64,000 nucleotides of DNA, taken from positions 1 through 64,000 of the forward strand of contig NC_011981.1 of assembly GCF_000016285.1 (NCBI RefSeq). The letters are read 5' to 3'. The notes beneath the pieces are model-generated. The model did not search any database. It was not told where the DNA came from and saw nothing but the letters and a program-made list of their open reading frames with translations. The stretch comes from Allorhizobium ampelinum S4. Its GTDB lineage: Bacteria; Pseudomonadota; Alphaproteobacteria; Rhizobiales; Rhizobiaceae. The translations under genes were made by a program, and so were the position numbers. This document shows, piece by piece, positions 1-9,410 of this stretch. Position 1 is the stretch's first letter. The number at the start of each line of letters is the position of its first letter.

Positions 1-4
1 CCGA

Positions 5-61
5 ATCGGCGCTAATAATCAATGGCGAAATTTTACTGGTTTCGCGGAATTTAGCGCCGAT
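5..61. promoter_or_regulatory. Nested inverted repeats upstream of repA
   Basis: The arms ATCGGCGCTAA (5-15) and TTAGCGCCGAT (51-61) form a perfect 11-bp inverted repeat with 35 bp between them. A second smaller repeat, GCGAAA (25-30) and TTTCGC (40-45), is nested inside. The structure ends a few bases before repA. In repABC plasmids the repA promoter is repressed by RepA with RepB, so an operator for that autoregulation is the natural reading. This is inferred from position and symmetry only. Confidence 0.45.
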
Positions 62-69
62 AGCAAAAA

Positions 70-1296
70 ATGGGTTTTGACATGGCGAAAATCGCCCCGA
101 AAACTGATGCCGTGATTGAGGGGTTGACTGCCTTGATGGAGCGTCACGCTGACGCGCTTTCCAGCCAGTTGCAAGCACATCATTTGAAAGTTTTCCCGCC
201 GACCTCCGAAAAGGGGATTAGGTCCTTCGGCCCGTCTGAAGCGTCCAAGTTGCTTGGCGTTGGGGAGTCTTATCTACGACAGATTGCTTCGGAAATGCCA
301 GAGTTGAATGTCAGCATGAGCCCTGGGGGCCGGCGCATTTTCTCGATTGAAGATATACACGTGATCCGCAAACATATGGACCAGATTGGTCGTGGAAACC
401 GTCGCTATCTTCCGCATCGTCGAGACGGGGAGCAGCTTCAAGTCATTTCTGTTATGAATTTCAAAGGTGGCTCGGGCAAAACGACGACCGCTGCGCATTT
501 GGCTCAATATCTCGCAATGCGTGGTTACCGAGTGCTTGCTATCGATCTCGATCCTCAGGCAAGCCTGTCTGCGCTCTTTGGCAGCCAACCGGAGACGGAT
601 GTCGGTCCAAACGAGACTCTCTATGGCGCCATCAGATATGATGATGAGCAAGTGCCGATCGAACAGGTCGTTCGGGGAACATATATTCCGGATCTTCATC
701 TCATTCCCGGCAATCTCGAACTTATGGAATTTGAGCATGACACTCCCCGCGCCTTAATGAAGCGCAAGGAAGGCGATACGCTCTTCTATGGCCGCATCAG
801 TCAAGCGATTGAAGACATTGCAGATAATTATGATGTCGTCGTCATCGATTGCCCTCCGCAACTTGGTTACCTCACGCTTTCAGCATTGACGGCTGCAACA
901 TCTATCCTTGTTACGGTTCATCCCCAGATGCTCGATGTGATGTCAATGAACCAGTTTCTGGCAATGACCTCGAACTTGTTGAGGGAAATTGAGAGCGCCG
1001 GCGCTGAGTTCAAGTTCAATTGGATGCGTTATCTTATCACTCGTTTCGAGCCGAGTGATGGACCACAAAATCAAATGGTTGGCTATCTCAGGTCTATTTT
1101 CGGTGAGAACGTCCTCAATTTTCCAATGCTCAAAACGACGGCTGTCTCAGACGCGGGCCTGACAAACCAAACCCTTTTTGAAGTGGAACGCGGTCAGTTT
1201 ACCCGATCAACCTATGATCGCGCCTTGGAGGCTATGAACGCTGTCAATGATGAGATTGAATCTCTTATCAAAAAAGCATGGGGTAGAACCACATGA
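70..1296 (+). CDS. repA: Plasmid partitioning ATPase RepA (ParA family)
   Basis: RepA is the ParA-type ATPase of repABC plasmids. With RepB and parS it segregates plasmid copies, and it also represses its own operon. The 408-residue product has an N-terminal helix-turn-helix-like region, then a deviant Walker A motif KGGSGKTT at residues 132-139 and a Walker B-like VVVIDCPPQ further on, which is the normal ParA order. An in-frame ATG at 85 (protein starting MAKIAPKTD) is an equally good start and gives the more usual RepA N-terminus. The stop overlaps the repB start (ATGA), so repA and repB are probably translationally coupled. The family assignment is firm from sequence and from gene order repA-repB-repC. 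Confidence 0.97.
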   Translation: MGFDMAKIAPKTDAVIEGLTALMERHADALSSQLQAHHLKVFPPTSEKGIRSFGPSEASKLLGVGESYLRQIASEMPELNVSMSPGGRRIFSIEDIHVIRKHMDQIGRGNRRYLPHRRDGEQLQVISVMNFKGGSGKTTTAAHLAQYLAMRGYRVLAIDLDPQASLSALFGSQPETDVGPNETLYGAIRYDDEQVPIEQVVRGTYIPDLHLIPGNLELMEFEHDTPRALMKRKEGDTLFYGRISQAIEDIADNYDVVVIDCPPQLGYLTLSALTAATSILVTVHPQMLDVMSMNQFLAMTSNLLREIESAGAEFKFNWMRYLITRFEPSDGPQNQMVGYLRSIFGENVLNFPMLKTTAVSDAGLTNQTLFEVERGQFTRSTYDRALEAMNAVNDEIESLIKKAWGRTT

Positions 1297-2306
1297 GCCG
1301 GAAGCACATCCTTGGCGTCTCGACGGATGCCCAAGACGCAAAGCCCTCTGACAACCGGGCAGGTAAAACGCGGTCAATGCCTCTTCTTGGGGTCGCCAGA
1401 AAGGAACGCGACCCGGCAACAAAGCTGACTGCGAATATCGGAAACGCACTGCGTGAGCAGAATGACCGGTTGAGTCGCGCTGAAGAGATAGAGCGGCGTC
1501 TTGCTGAAGGCCACGCGGTTATCGAATTGGATGTCTCGACGGTAGATCCATCCTTCGTGCAGGACCGAATGCCTGGCGACATCGACGGACTTCTCGAATC
1601 GATTCGAGAGCAGGGCCAGCAGGTGCCAATCCTCGTGCGCCCTCACCCGGATCAGCCGGGCCGATATCAGGTGGGCTTCGGTCACCGTCGGCTTCAGGCC
1701 GTTTCAGAATTAGGTCTTCCGGTCAAAGCGGTTGTTCGCGATTTGACGGATGAACAATTGGTCATTGCACAGGGCCAGGAGAATAATGAACGCCAGGATC
1801 TCACCTTTATTGAGAAAGCACGTTTTGCACATCGCCTGAATAAGCAATTTTCACGCGAAATCGTTATTGCCGCGATGTCGATCGACAAGAGTAACCTGTC
1901 GAAGATGCTTTTGCTGGTCGACACCCTCCCCCCGGAGCTGATCGATGCAATCGGCCCCGCACCAGGTGTCGGCCGACCAAGCTGGCAGCAACTAACGGAA
2001 CTTATCGAAAAGGCCCCCTCGCCTTCTGACGTATCGAAATACGCGCTATCGAATGAAGTGCAAGCGCTGCCATCTGCGGAGCGGTTCAAGGCTGTGTTGG
2101 TCAGCCTTAAGCCTCCGCGGGTCTCTCGCGGACTTCCGGAGATTATGTCGACCCCTGATGGGGATCGATTGGCTCAGGTTTCGCAAAGCAAATCCAAATT
2201 GGAAATCACGATAGACAGAAAGGCGACGCCTGATTTCGCCGCCTTCGTCATTGATCACTTGCCTGCGCTTTATCAGGCGCACCGAGCACAAAACCAGAAG
2301 AAATAA
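1293..2306 (+). CDS. repB: Plasmid partitioning protein RepB (ParB family)
   Basis: RepB is the ParB-type centromere-binding protein that loads on parS and partners RepA. The 337-residue protein has a ParB N-terminal domain with the conserved box GFGHRRLQA at residues 128-136, followed by the HTH region used for parS binding. Length and order match the family. It starts inside the repA stop codon. A 160-bp gap to repC follows, which holds the antisense RNA gene. Confidence 0.96.
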   Translation: MSRKHILGVSTDAQDAKPSDNRAGKTRSMPLLGVARKERDPATKLTANIGNALREQNDRLSRAEEIERRLAEGHAVIELDVSTVDPSFVQDRMPGDIDGLLESIREQGQQVPILVRPHPDQPGRYQVGFGHRRLQAVSELGLPVKAVVRDLTDEQLVIAQGQENNERQDLTFIEKARFAHRLNKQFSREIVIAAMSIDKSNLSKMLLLVDTLPPELIDAIGPAPGVGRPSWQQLTELIEKAPSPSDVSKYALSNEVQALPSAERFKAVLVSLKPPRVSRGLPEIMSTPDGDRLAQVSQSKSKLEITIDRKATPDFAAFVIDHLPALYQAHRAQNQKK

Positions 2307-2322
2307 GGAGAGTAGTCAGCAA

Positions 2323-2376
2323 AAGAAAAGAGCTCCCCCAACGTCGCCGTCGTGGAAGCCCTTCTGTCTCTCTAGC
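2323..2376 (-). ncRNA. repABC counter-transcribed RNA (incompatibility RNA, RepE/inc-alpha type)
   Basis: On the minus strand of the repB-repC gap there is a -35-like TTGACG (complement of 2406-2411), a 17-bp spacer and a weak -10-like GATTCT (complement of 2383-2388). About 50 bp downstream a hairpin with GCTTCC and GGGAGC arms is followed by CTTTTCTTTT, which looks like a factor-independent terminator ending near 2323. All repABC replicons studied encode a small antisense RNA here that represses repC translation and sets copy number and incompatibility. The ends given are estimates. Confidence 0.7.
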
Positions 2377-2466
2377 AAGAACAGAATCGCATTTCCTCGA
2401 ATCCTCGTCAAGAGTTTTTGCGCCATTTTGGTGAGTGATTTTCTTTTGCCTGCTGAAAGGTAAAAG

Positions 2467-3684
2467 ATGATGGAGACTGGAAATGTAACGACGCCCTTCG
2501 GGCGGCGGGGTATGACGCTTGCGCTGGTGCGTCGGCAGGTCGCCACAAGCGACATTAAGCCGGGCAAACGTGCGGATAAATGGAAAATATTCAGGGATGC
2601 TTCAGCCGCAATGGACTTGCTTGGGATACAATCCAACAGTCTTGCGGTTCTCGATGCCTTATTGAGCTTTTATCCGGAGAATGAGCTGCGGCAGGATGCA
2701 CAGCTTGTTGTTTTTCCCTCAAATGCTCAACTTGCTCTTCGGGCGCACGGTTTGGCCGGGGCGACTTTACGCCGGCATATTGCCGTGCTTGTCGATGCAG
2801 GCCTGATCGTTCGTAAAGATAGCGCCAATGGAAAACGCTACGCGCGTAAGGATAATGCCGGTCAAATCGAGGAGGCATTTGGCTTCGATTTATCACCCCT
2901 TCTCGCGCGCTCAGAGGAGCTTGCGATTATGGCGCAACAGGTGATGGCTGATCGCGCCACCTTTAGAAAAGCCAAGGAAAGCCTTACCATTTGCCGCCGA
3001 GATGTCCGCAAGCTGATCACGGCTGCGATCGAGGAGGGCGCGCAAGGTGACTGGCACGAGATCGAATGCGCTTATATCTCTCTCGTCGGCAAAATATCCA
3101 GAACCCCAGCTCTTTCTGAGGTCGCATTGGTTTTAGATGAGATGAATAGTCTTAAGAGAGACATCATTAAGCGACTGGAAAATCAGGTTAATTCAGAAAA
3201 AAATAGCGCCAATGCCGCTCAAATTGAGCGGCACATACAGAATTCAAAAACCAACTACATAACTGAATTTGAACCTCGCTCTCGAAAAGAGCAAGAAGCG
3301 ACTGAGGAGCAAAACAATCCGCCTAAAAGACTGCCGATAAAGTCATTTCCGCTTGGAATGGTTTTGAAGGCTTGCCCCTCGGTTTGCGATTACGGACCAG
3401 ATGGAAAGATCGCAAATTGGCGTGACTTAATGACAGCTGCGGTGGTGGTTCGATCTATGTTGGGAGTAAGTCCGTCCGCCTATCAGGAAGCCTGCGAAAT
3501 CATGGGGCAAGAGAATGCGGCAACCGCCATTGCATGTATTTTAGAGCGTGCAAATTTTATCAATTCGGCAGGAGGTTATCTGCGCGATCTAACCCGTCGG
3601 TCACAGCAGGGAGAATTTTCTCTAGGGCCTATGATGATGGCTTTGTTAAGGACCAACGGAGAAGCGGGTATGAAGACCGGGTAA
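2467..3684 (+). CDS. repC: Replication initiator RepC
   Basis: RepC is the initiator protein of repABC plasmids, and in this family the origin of replication lies within repC itself. The 405-residue product begins with a region resembling known RepC proteins (TPFGRRGMTLALVRRQ at residues 6-21) and carries a winged-helix-like segment, including LAGATLRRHIAVLVDAGLIV, at about residues 95-115. A GAAAGG ribosome-binding site precedes two adjacent ATG codons (2467 and 2470). Its expression should be held down by the antisense RNA read from the preceding gap. AT-rich stretches in the middle of the gene fit an internal origin, but this was not measured. Confidence 0.96.
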   Translation: MMETGNVTTPFGRRGMTLALVRRQVATSDIKPGKRADKWKIFRDASAAMDLLGIQSNSLAVLDALLSFYPENELRQDAQLVVFPSNAQLALRAHGLAGATLRRHIAVLVDAGLIVRKDSANGKRYARKDNAGQIEEAFGFDLSPLLARSEELAIMAQQVMADRATFRKAKESLTICRRDVRKLITAAIEEGAQGDWHEIECAYISLVGKISRTPALSEVALVLDEMNSLKRDIIKRLENQVNSEKNSANAAQIERHIQNSKTNYITEFEPRSRKEQEATEEQNNPPKRLPIKSFPLGMVLKACPSVCDYGPDGKIANWRDLMTAAVVVRSMLGVSPSAYQEACEIMGQENAATAIACILERANFINSAGGYLRDLTRRSQQGEFSLGPMMMALLRTNGEAGMKTG

Positions 3685-4002
3685 AAGATTGAATGAATCC
3701 TCCAAAAGGAGGCGGATTGGAGTCAAAATGCGTGCAATTGAGCGGGTGATTTGGTGGTCAGCTGACCACAAACATAAGTAATTGAAAGTGAAAGGTTTTT
3801 TCAATGCCGTTTGGAAACCCAGATTGTGAGTGATTATTTACACGGAAATGCGGATTGCGGCGAAATTGGTCGGTATAAGCGGGATATTGGGCTTCTGCCT
3901 TGATCATCATAATAGAAAAAGAGTGCAGATTGTTTGCGGTATCTCTAATCCGGATACATCCACACCACTATTCTGGCGGCCGGGTAAGACGTCAAAATAA
4001 GA
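3685..4002. other. Non-coding region behind repC
   Basis: This 318-bp stretch has no credible gene. It holds a small hairpin right after repC (CCTCC, loop AAAA, GGAGG, about 3700-3713) that lacks a T-run, and the 16-bp palindrome listed separately as a parS candidate. The right half is AT-rich and is the tail-side flank of the oppositely oriented monooxygenase gene. Confidence 0.6.
3754..3769. other. Perfect 16-bp palindrome, candidate parS centromere
   Basis: GTGGTCAGCTGACCAC is a perfect palindrome 70 bp after the repC stop. Symmetry extends by TTT/AAA on either side after one mismatch. In repABC plasmids the parS sites bound by RepB are 16-bp palindromes, often placed around or after repC. 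The usual rhizobial parS begins GTT and ends AAC, which this one does not, so the match is by length and position rather than by exact consensus. Confidence 0.5.
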
Positions 4003-5256
4003 TCAGGCCTGCGGCATACACCCCAGGTAGTTATCCTGAATGGTGATGTGATCGGCCAAGTGCTTGGCATCATGCCAGACGCCCCAGATGAAACTCGAGG
4101 CGCGCCCGGAAAGTCCGGGAAGACCGAGGAAGTAGAGGCCTCTCTCAGAAGAGACGCCTCGATGATGTCTAGGGCGCCCCGCTTCGTCGAAGGCCTTCAC
4201 TTTCAACCAGCTATAGTCGGACCTGAAACCGGTGGCCCAGATGATGGTGGTGATGCCTGCCGCGGTAAGATCCAGTTCGAGAATCGGATTAGTAATACAA
4301 TCGGCCGTTGGACCAAGAATGCGGGCTTCCGGCTCTTGCGGAAGGTTGAGACCGTTCAATGCAACGAAAGCATCCGCCTCGTCGAGCAGTGATAGATAGG
4401 TCTGGTCACCACGATCGAGATTGTTGGCAAGGTCTTCAGCGAAGGATAATTTGCCGTTCTTAAAATTTTCGGTCATGCCAACCAGAACCATTCCTTGTGC
4501 TGCAAGCCGACGGAAGTCGATAGTTTCTCCGCCTCGCGCACCACTGACAGCGACCGTAACATGGTTGCTTGTCTGCAATTCCTGCACCTGGGCATCCCAT
4601 TTGCCGAGAACACCAAGCCACCAGGCGCAGTCATACCCGCGATAGGTGCGTGGAGGACGATCATGCGGACCAACCGAAAGATAAGTTTTGCGGCCCACTC
4701 GCATGAGTTCCTCCGCAATCTGCACTCCCGACGAGCCAGCGCCAATCACGAGAACGGCCCCCTCCCCGAGCTGGTGAGGATTGCGGTATTCGCTGGAATG
4801 TATCTGGTTGATATTGGCGGTCGGCGGAACGATTGGCGGGATATTCGGCAACTGGAACGGACCGGTCGCCACAACGACGTAGCGTGCTTCGATCACTCCG
4901 TTAGCTGTCTCCACACGGAAACCCGGGCGACCGCCTAGACGCTCGACGTGAGTTACCTCGGTTCCACTGCGTATTGGTGCGTTGTACTTTTTTGCATAGG
5001 TCTCAAAATAGTCAGCAACGCCTTCTTTGGGAACAAACGCATCGGCATTGCCGGGAAAGGTCAGGTTTGGAAAACGATCGTGCCAAGCCGGACCATTGGC
5101 GACCAGAGAATCCCAACGCATGGAACGCCAGCGCTCTGCTATCCTTCCTTTTTCAAGGACAAGGTGTGCCACATTGTTCCTGGTCAGATGCTCACTCATC
5201 GCGATGCCCGCCTGGCCACCGCCGACGACGAGTGCATGTATTTTTTCGACAGGCAT
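4003..5256 (-). CDS. Flavin-containing monooxygenase / NAD(P)/FAD-dependent oxidoreductase
   Basis: The 417-residue protein has an N-terminal FAD-binding Rossmann motif GGGQAG (residues 12-17), an ATG-type linker VVATGPFQLP near residue 128, and a second dinucleotide-binding motif GAGSSG (172-177), presumably for NADPH. This two-Rossmann layout is that of class B flavoprotein monooxygenases such as FMO and YUCCA-like enzymes, which oxidise N, S or carbonyl groups of small molecules. The start is supported by AAAGGA upstream. No partner gene lies next to it, so the substrate cannot be inferred. It is convergent with repC. Confidence 0.85.
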   Translation of the reverse strand: MPVEKIHALVVGGGQAGIAMSEHLTRNNVAHLVLEKGRIAERWRSMRWDSLVANGPAWHDRFPNLTFPGNADAFVPKEGVADYFETYAKKYNAPIRSGTEVTHVERLGGRPGFRVETANGVIEARYVVVATGPFQLPNIPPIVPPTANINQIHSSEYRNPHQLGEGAVLVIGAGSSGVQIAEELMRVGRKTYLSVGPHDRPPRTYRGYDCAWWLGVLGKWDAQVQELQTSNHVTVAVSGARGGETIDFRRLAAQGMVLVGMTENFKNGKLSFAEDLANNLDRGDQTYLSLLDEADAFVALNGLNLPQEPEARILGPTADCITNPILELDLTAAGITTIIWATGFRSDYSWLKVKAFDEAGRPRHHRGVSSERGLYFLGLPGLSGRASSFIWGVWHDAKHLADHITIQDNYLGCMPQA

Positions 5257-5806
5257 TGTTTCGTCCTTTCTATAAATTGAAGTGTGTGCTGGCCCCTGGG
5301 GTGTTGCCGAAAGCCGAAGAATAGGGGCAGGGCCAACGAGAATTTTTATTGCTGTGGCTGTAGGAGTAAATTTGGCTGCATTATTCGTTTTTCTCGGTCG
5401 TCGGGCACCTCATTAAGTCGGCATCCCTCGCCTCTACGGATGCTCGCCAAGACAGTCTCCATCTCTTCTTTGGACGTTAACTGTTTAAGAATAGTCGGTC
5501 GATGCGGGCTGTCTACAACTCTATGATGATAGTGGACCGAAATCTCAATCTGGTAGAAGCTCTTAGGTTGGTATGAGCGATATACAAAGAGAGGAAATTT
5601 TTGGCGAGATTAACAACGCAGTAAAAGACGAGGGGAGGAAAAGTCTGCGCGCCGGTGAGCAGCCGATGCTTACGTAAGTTCGCAATGGCCAATTGCAAGG
5701 AACTTGAGAAGGGGCCTTGGGAAAAACAGTGGCTTTAGGATTCCCTTAAATCGATCTCTGCTAAATTTGCTGGATATTCTGTCTGATCGTTGCGCAAGAT
5801 GAGCTG
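5257..5806. other. Intergenic region between monooxygenase and diguanylate cyclase
   Basis: This 550-bp region separates two divergent genes and must contain their promoters. An uninterrupted minus-strand reading frame runs through about 5380-5610 but has no start codon in a useful position and matches nothing I recognise. It could be a decayed gene. No repeat or RNA gene was seen. Confidence 0.4.
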
Positions 5807-7513
5807 ATGATATTGAACCACCAGTTTGGCAATCGTAAAAATAGTTTTGATTTGGACGCTGCAGCCGCGCTGGATGAAGCTTGGGACCTCGCTTGCAAGG
5901 GGCGTTCCGTTCGCGCATTTTCTTTAGCAAATTCAGTTTTGGCTTCGGCAGAACAGCGCGGTGATCAAGGTCTTATAGCGGGGAGTTCTCAGCAATGTGC
6001 CTGGTATTGCTTTCAACTTGGTGAGACAGAGACGGGGCTAGTATACGTGGAGAAAGCAATTTCTCTGTGGAAGTCCCTTGAAGAGCCAATGCTTGAGGCA
6101 CAAGCTCTTAGTATCGGTGCTTGGCTGCATCTGGAACTCGGTAATCTAGAGCAGGCTGTCGAGTTTGCCGCAGAAGCACTCAACATTGCCGACCAAAGCC
6201 GTAATCTCCGATCTCGGTCTTTGGCTATAAATGTGATTGGCGTGATATTCTGGATGACGCGTCAACCATCTCTTGCTGTTGACTATTGCAGTCGTGCCGT
6301 GGAGCTAGCCCGAGAGGCATACGATATTACATTCGAATGTTGGTGGTTGATTAATCTCGGTGGAGCGCATGCAGAGGATGCTTATCTCGCTCAGGAAGCC
6401 GATAATCAAAAATTCGAAACGTCGATAAGCAGCGCAATAGATATTACGAAACAAGCGCTCAGCCTCGCTCAATCACTTAAAGACGCCTGGGCCGAGAGGT
6501 TGTGTATCGCAAATTTAGCAGAGTATTTTAATGCGGTTGAGGCTTTTTCCGCCGCCGAAATGTTATTGGAGCGGTACCGTGACATTCCGGGAGACGATTA
6601 TGTCCGCGGTGAGGGGCATTATCTGGTTACACTGGGAAGCACGCTCGTTTCGTTAAAGCGCTACGAAGAGGCATTGGTACCACTTGAGCAGGCCCACTTG
6701 CTTGCCGGGGAAAATTTCAATCTTGAGACCTTAATGCATGCCTGTCTGTCTCTTTCAAAGGCTCATGAATATCTTGGAGCATTCGAGTCTGCGCTGGATT
6801 TTCATAAAAAGTATCACAAGCTCCATCAGCAGTTCACTGCGGAGCGGATCCAGCGAAATGCCCGTATGGCGGAGATCCGTTATGAAACGAAAAAGCTCAA
6901 AGCAATGCTTGATACAGAGGCAGAGCGCTCTGCAGAAATTGCCCGGTCATTAGAGGCCCTGCAACAGCAAACCAGTGTCCTGACCGAAGCGGCGAATACG
7001 GACCCGTTGACAGGACTTTCCAATCGGCGGCATTTGGAGACGATAATATCTGACATTAATACTCAAAGCGCGAGTTATGCGCTGGCGATCCTTGATGTCG
7101 ATCACTTCAAGAAAATCAATGATACGTTTTCCCATATTATTGGTGATCGTGTGCTTGTGCAAATCGGGACGCTGGTCAAAGTTGTTGTTCGTGAAACAGA
7201 TATCGCAGTTCGCTTCGGTGGCGAAGAGTTCGTCATACTTATGACGGACCTAACACTCGCCCACGCGGAAAGGGTTTCCGAAAGACTGCGAATGACAATT
7301 ACCAACTTTGACTGGTCCGAAATTGCCGATGGGCTGAATGTGTCCGTCAGTATCGGAGTGGCAATGTCAGACGATGCAGTCGACGCCGAAGCGGTTTTGC
7401 AACTGGCGGATCGGCGCCTTTATTGGGCAAAGCAGACCGGTAGAAATAGAGTTGTTTGTTTTCTGCCGTCTGGAAATCGGTTTGAACAAACGACCAGCGC
7501 GATTACGGATTGA
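5807..7513 (+). CDS. TPR-domain diguanylate cyclase (GGDEF)
   Basis: The 568-residue protein makes cyclic di-GMP from two GTP. Residues 1-350 are helical tetratricopeptide-like repeats, which suggests that protein contacts control the enzyme. A short coiled-coil at about 355-395 leads to the GGDEF domain. The active-site motif is GGEEF at 471-475, so it should be catalytic. An RETD inhibitory-site motif sits at 462-465, exactly five residues before GGEEF, predicting product feedback. There is no signal peptide or membrane segment, so it should be cytoplasmic. The gene stands alone. Confidence 0.9.
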   Translation: MILNHQFGNRKNSFDLDAAAALDEAWDLACKGRSVRAFSLANSVLASAEQRGDQGLIAGSSQQCAWYCFQLGETETGLVYVEKAISLWKSLEEPMLEAQALSIGAWLHLELGNLEQAVEFAAEALNIADQSRNLRSRSLAINVIGVIFWMTRQPSLAVDYCSRAVELAREAYDITFECWWLINLGGAHAEDAYLAQEADNQKFETSISSAIDITKQALSLAQSLKDAWAERLCIANLAEYFNAVEAFSAAEMLLERYRDIPGDDYVRGEGHYLVTLGSTLVSLKRYEEALVPLEQAHLLAGENFNLETLMHACLSLSKAHEYLGAFESALDFHKKYHKLHQQFTAERIQRNARMAEIRYETKKLKAMLDTEAERSAEIARSLEALQQQTSVLTEAANTDPLTGLSNRRHLETIISDINTQSASYALAILDVDHFKKINDTFSHIIGDRVLVQIGTLVKVVVRETDIAVRFGGEEFVILMTDLTLAHAERVSERLRMTITNFDWSEIADGLNVSVSIGVAMSDDAVDAEAVLQLADRRLYWAKQTGRNRVVCFLPSGNRFEQTTSAITD

Positions 7514-7954
7514 GGAAGCGATCCGATTCTGCGGACTGCCTCTTAGCCTTCGCGACGTTGCTTTTCTCTTGCCATGAATCTCCGCTTCCGCCGGAGTGAA
7601 AATGCGTACGGAATCCCGTACAAAACCCGCCATGGCGCACTCGATTTTATGTCATCAATAACCGAAACCGCTAATCCGCTATCATGCAAGGCTAAAAGCT
7701 CGGGGTGTGGCGTGGAAAGGGATTTCGACGCGATGAGCGGGATAAACCATTATGATCTTCGGTCGTGAGGGGACTATGCCGAGGCGCATTTTGACAGGTG
7801 GCAGAATTGGACCAGCAGTCGCAATTGCAATGCAAAATCCTGGTGAAACAACCGGTCTGAATCGGGTTCGTGGCCGAAAAATCCTATTTTCACGGGCTAA
7901 ATATTGTGATCAGCAATTCACGGGATGCGAATTTTCTGGTTCAAACGAACAAAA
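7514..7954. other. Intergenic region, nothing recognised
   Basis: This 441-bp gap lies between the convergent diguanylate cyclase and recombinase genes. Short frames exist on both strands but none has a ribosome-binding site together with a protein-like composition. No clear terminator, repeat or attachment site was found. Confidence 0.5.
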
Positions 7955-9118
7955 TTAAAGTCCCGCGGCTTTGGTCAAATTGACCCTGAAACGATCCCTT
8001 CTCCGCTGGTACCTACGGGTCATCTCGGCTGAGGCATGACCGAGTTGCTTCTGGATATAGCGTTCGTCGACTTCGGCGGAGGAGGCGAGACCGGCGCGCA
8101 GGGAATGGCCGGAGAATTTGAAGGCGCGTTCAATCTCGCTGAGATCGCCACGAACCCCGGCAGCCATGGCAGCCCGCTTGACCAGCCTTGCCACTTCCTT
8201 ATCGTTCAAACGGTTTGGCCCAATGGACTTGCCTTGTCCTGTGACGCGGCGGAAGAGGGGGCCATGGGCAAGTCTGGCAAAGGTGATCCAGCTTTCGACA
8301 GCGACCACCGGGCAGGTGGTATCGGAGGATCCGCGGCCGATTTCGACCTCGCGCCAGCCCGTCTTGCCGCGCAGGGTGACGAGCATGCCTTTGTCGAATA
8401 TTTCGATCCAGCCGCGCCCGTCTTCGGTTTGGTCAGGTTTGATGTCGAGACCGACAATCTCGGACCGCCGCAGACCACCGGCATAACCGATCAGCAGCAT
8501 GGCCCGATCGCGCAAACCTCTCAGCGTTCCCCGATCGAGTGTCTCGATCATCGCGATGATATCCTCGGCCAACACCGCTTCCTTCTGCACGGGCGGGCGG
8601 GCGTGGCTGTTTCGAATACCGGCCATGACGGTGGCGATATGCCGATCCTTGCGATCGAGCGTGAGTCCGCGCTGCGCGTAGTTCCAAGACAATGAGGAGA
8701 GGCGACGTTCGATGGTCGAAACCGCGTTTGTCTTGGCGCCACGCGTCGGTGTTCCAACGGCATTGCCTGAGGCGCAGGCGGTGATATAGAGGCCAACGGT
8801 CTGCGGGTCCGGGGGGAGGGGCCGCAAATTCAACCGTCGGCACCAGGCGCTAAAATGCTTCCAATCGCAGGCATAGGCTTTACGCGTGTTGGCAGAACGT
8901 GCCGCCTCCACATAATCGCGGGCGCGGCTCGCCAGGCTGGTGAGATGCGTCGGCGTTTGGTCCTCGTTGACTGGAGAGAGCAGGGGAGGGGCCTGCAGCG
9001 AGAGGCCGGCGGCCGACAGCGGCGGCGCGCAAACATTACCCTCAACCGCCGTGCTGAGCGGCGGCGCTGAGGTCTGCTCGACGTGAATTTCGGTGTCTTT
9101 CTCGACGATCTGGGCCAT
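7955..9118 (-). CDS. Tyrosine site-specific recombinase/integrase
   Basis: This is a 387-residue phage-integrase-family recombinase. An N-terminal SAM-like core-binding region (about 60-165) is followed by the catalytic domain with Arg217 in GLRRSE, His338 and Arg341 in HSLRAG, His361 in LGHAS and the nucleophile Tyr370 in TRRYQRR. The full catalytic set is therefore present. Such enzymes integrate, excise or invert DNA, or resolve plasmid multimers. A 153-bp sequence starting 140 bp upstream recurs 22 kb away in inverted orientation, which makes this enzyme a candidate player in mobility of the metabolic block. Confidence 0.93.
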   Translation of the reverse strand: MAQIVEKDTEIHVEQTSAPPLSTAVEGNVCAPPLSAAGLSLQAPPLLSPVNEDQTPTHLTSLASRARDYVEAARSANTRKAYACDWKHFSAWCRRLNLRPLPPDPQTVGLYITACASGNAVGTPTRGAKTNAVSTIERRLSSLSWNYAQRGLTLDRKDRHIATVMAGIRNSHARPPVQKEAVLAEDIIAMIETLDRGTLRGLRDRAMLLIGYAGGLRRSEIVGLDIKPDQTEDGRGWIEIFDKGMLVTLRGKTGWREVEIGRGSSDTTCPVVAVESWITFARLAHGPLFRRVTGQGKSIGPNRLNDKEVARLVKRAAMAAGVRGDLSEIERAFKFSGHSLRAGLASSAEVDERYIQKQLGHASAEMTRRYQRRRDRFRVNLTKAAGL

Positions 9119-9257
9119 TTCTCTATAATGACAATAACGGCCGATAATGCAAGATTATTGGACGTATTTATGTGGTGACGATATGCGCGGTTTGTTGCGA
9201 TATTTCTGATATATACTGCGCACCAGATTTGGAAACATGCGTATGGGTTTGGTGCTG

Positions 9258-9410
9258 GCTGTTGATTTCTGCGCCAAATTTATCACGTTTGTCGTTACGT
9301 AATGAGCCGAGACTTGCGTTGAATTGATCAATCGTTTCAGATCAATAATGATGGCAGGCCGGATCAGGCCGAAGCGGAAATACGGCTCATTTCAAAGCGA
9401 AATTCAACAG
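9258..9410 (+). repeat. 153-bp inverted-repeat copy A
   Basis: This segment matches, without gaps and at roughly 80-85 percent identity by eye, the reverse complement of 31187-31339. It covers the region upstream of the truncated gene at 9348 and that gene's first 20 or so codons. The left limit falls after a shared GAAATCAACAGC (minus-strand reading), beyond which the two copies diverge abruptly. The copies are about 22 kb apart and inverted. Confidence 0.85.

Noticed and set aside
8036..8695. Long plus-strand open frame antisense to the integrase
   Set aside because: It is the mirror of a GC-rich coding gene, has no ribosome-binding site and no family resemblance, whereas the minus strand has a full catalytic recombinase.
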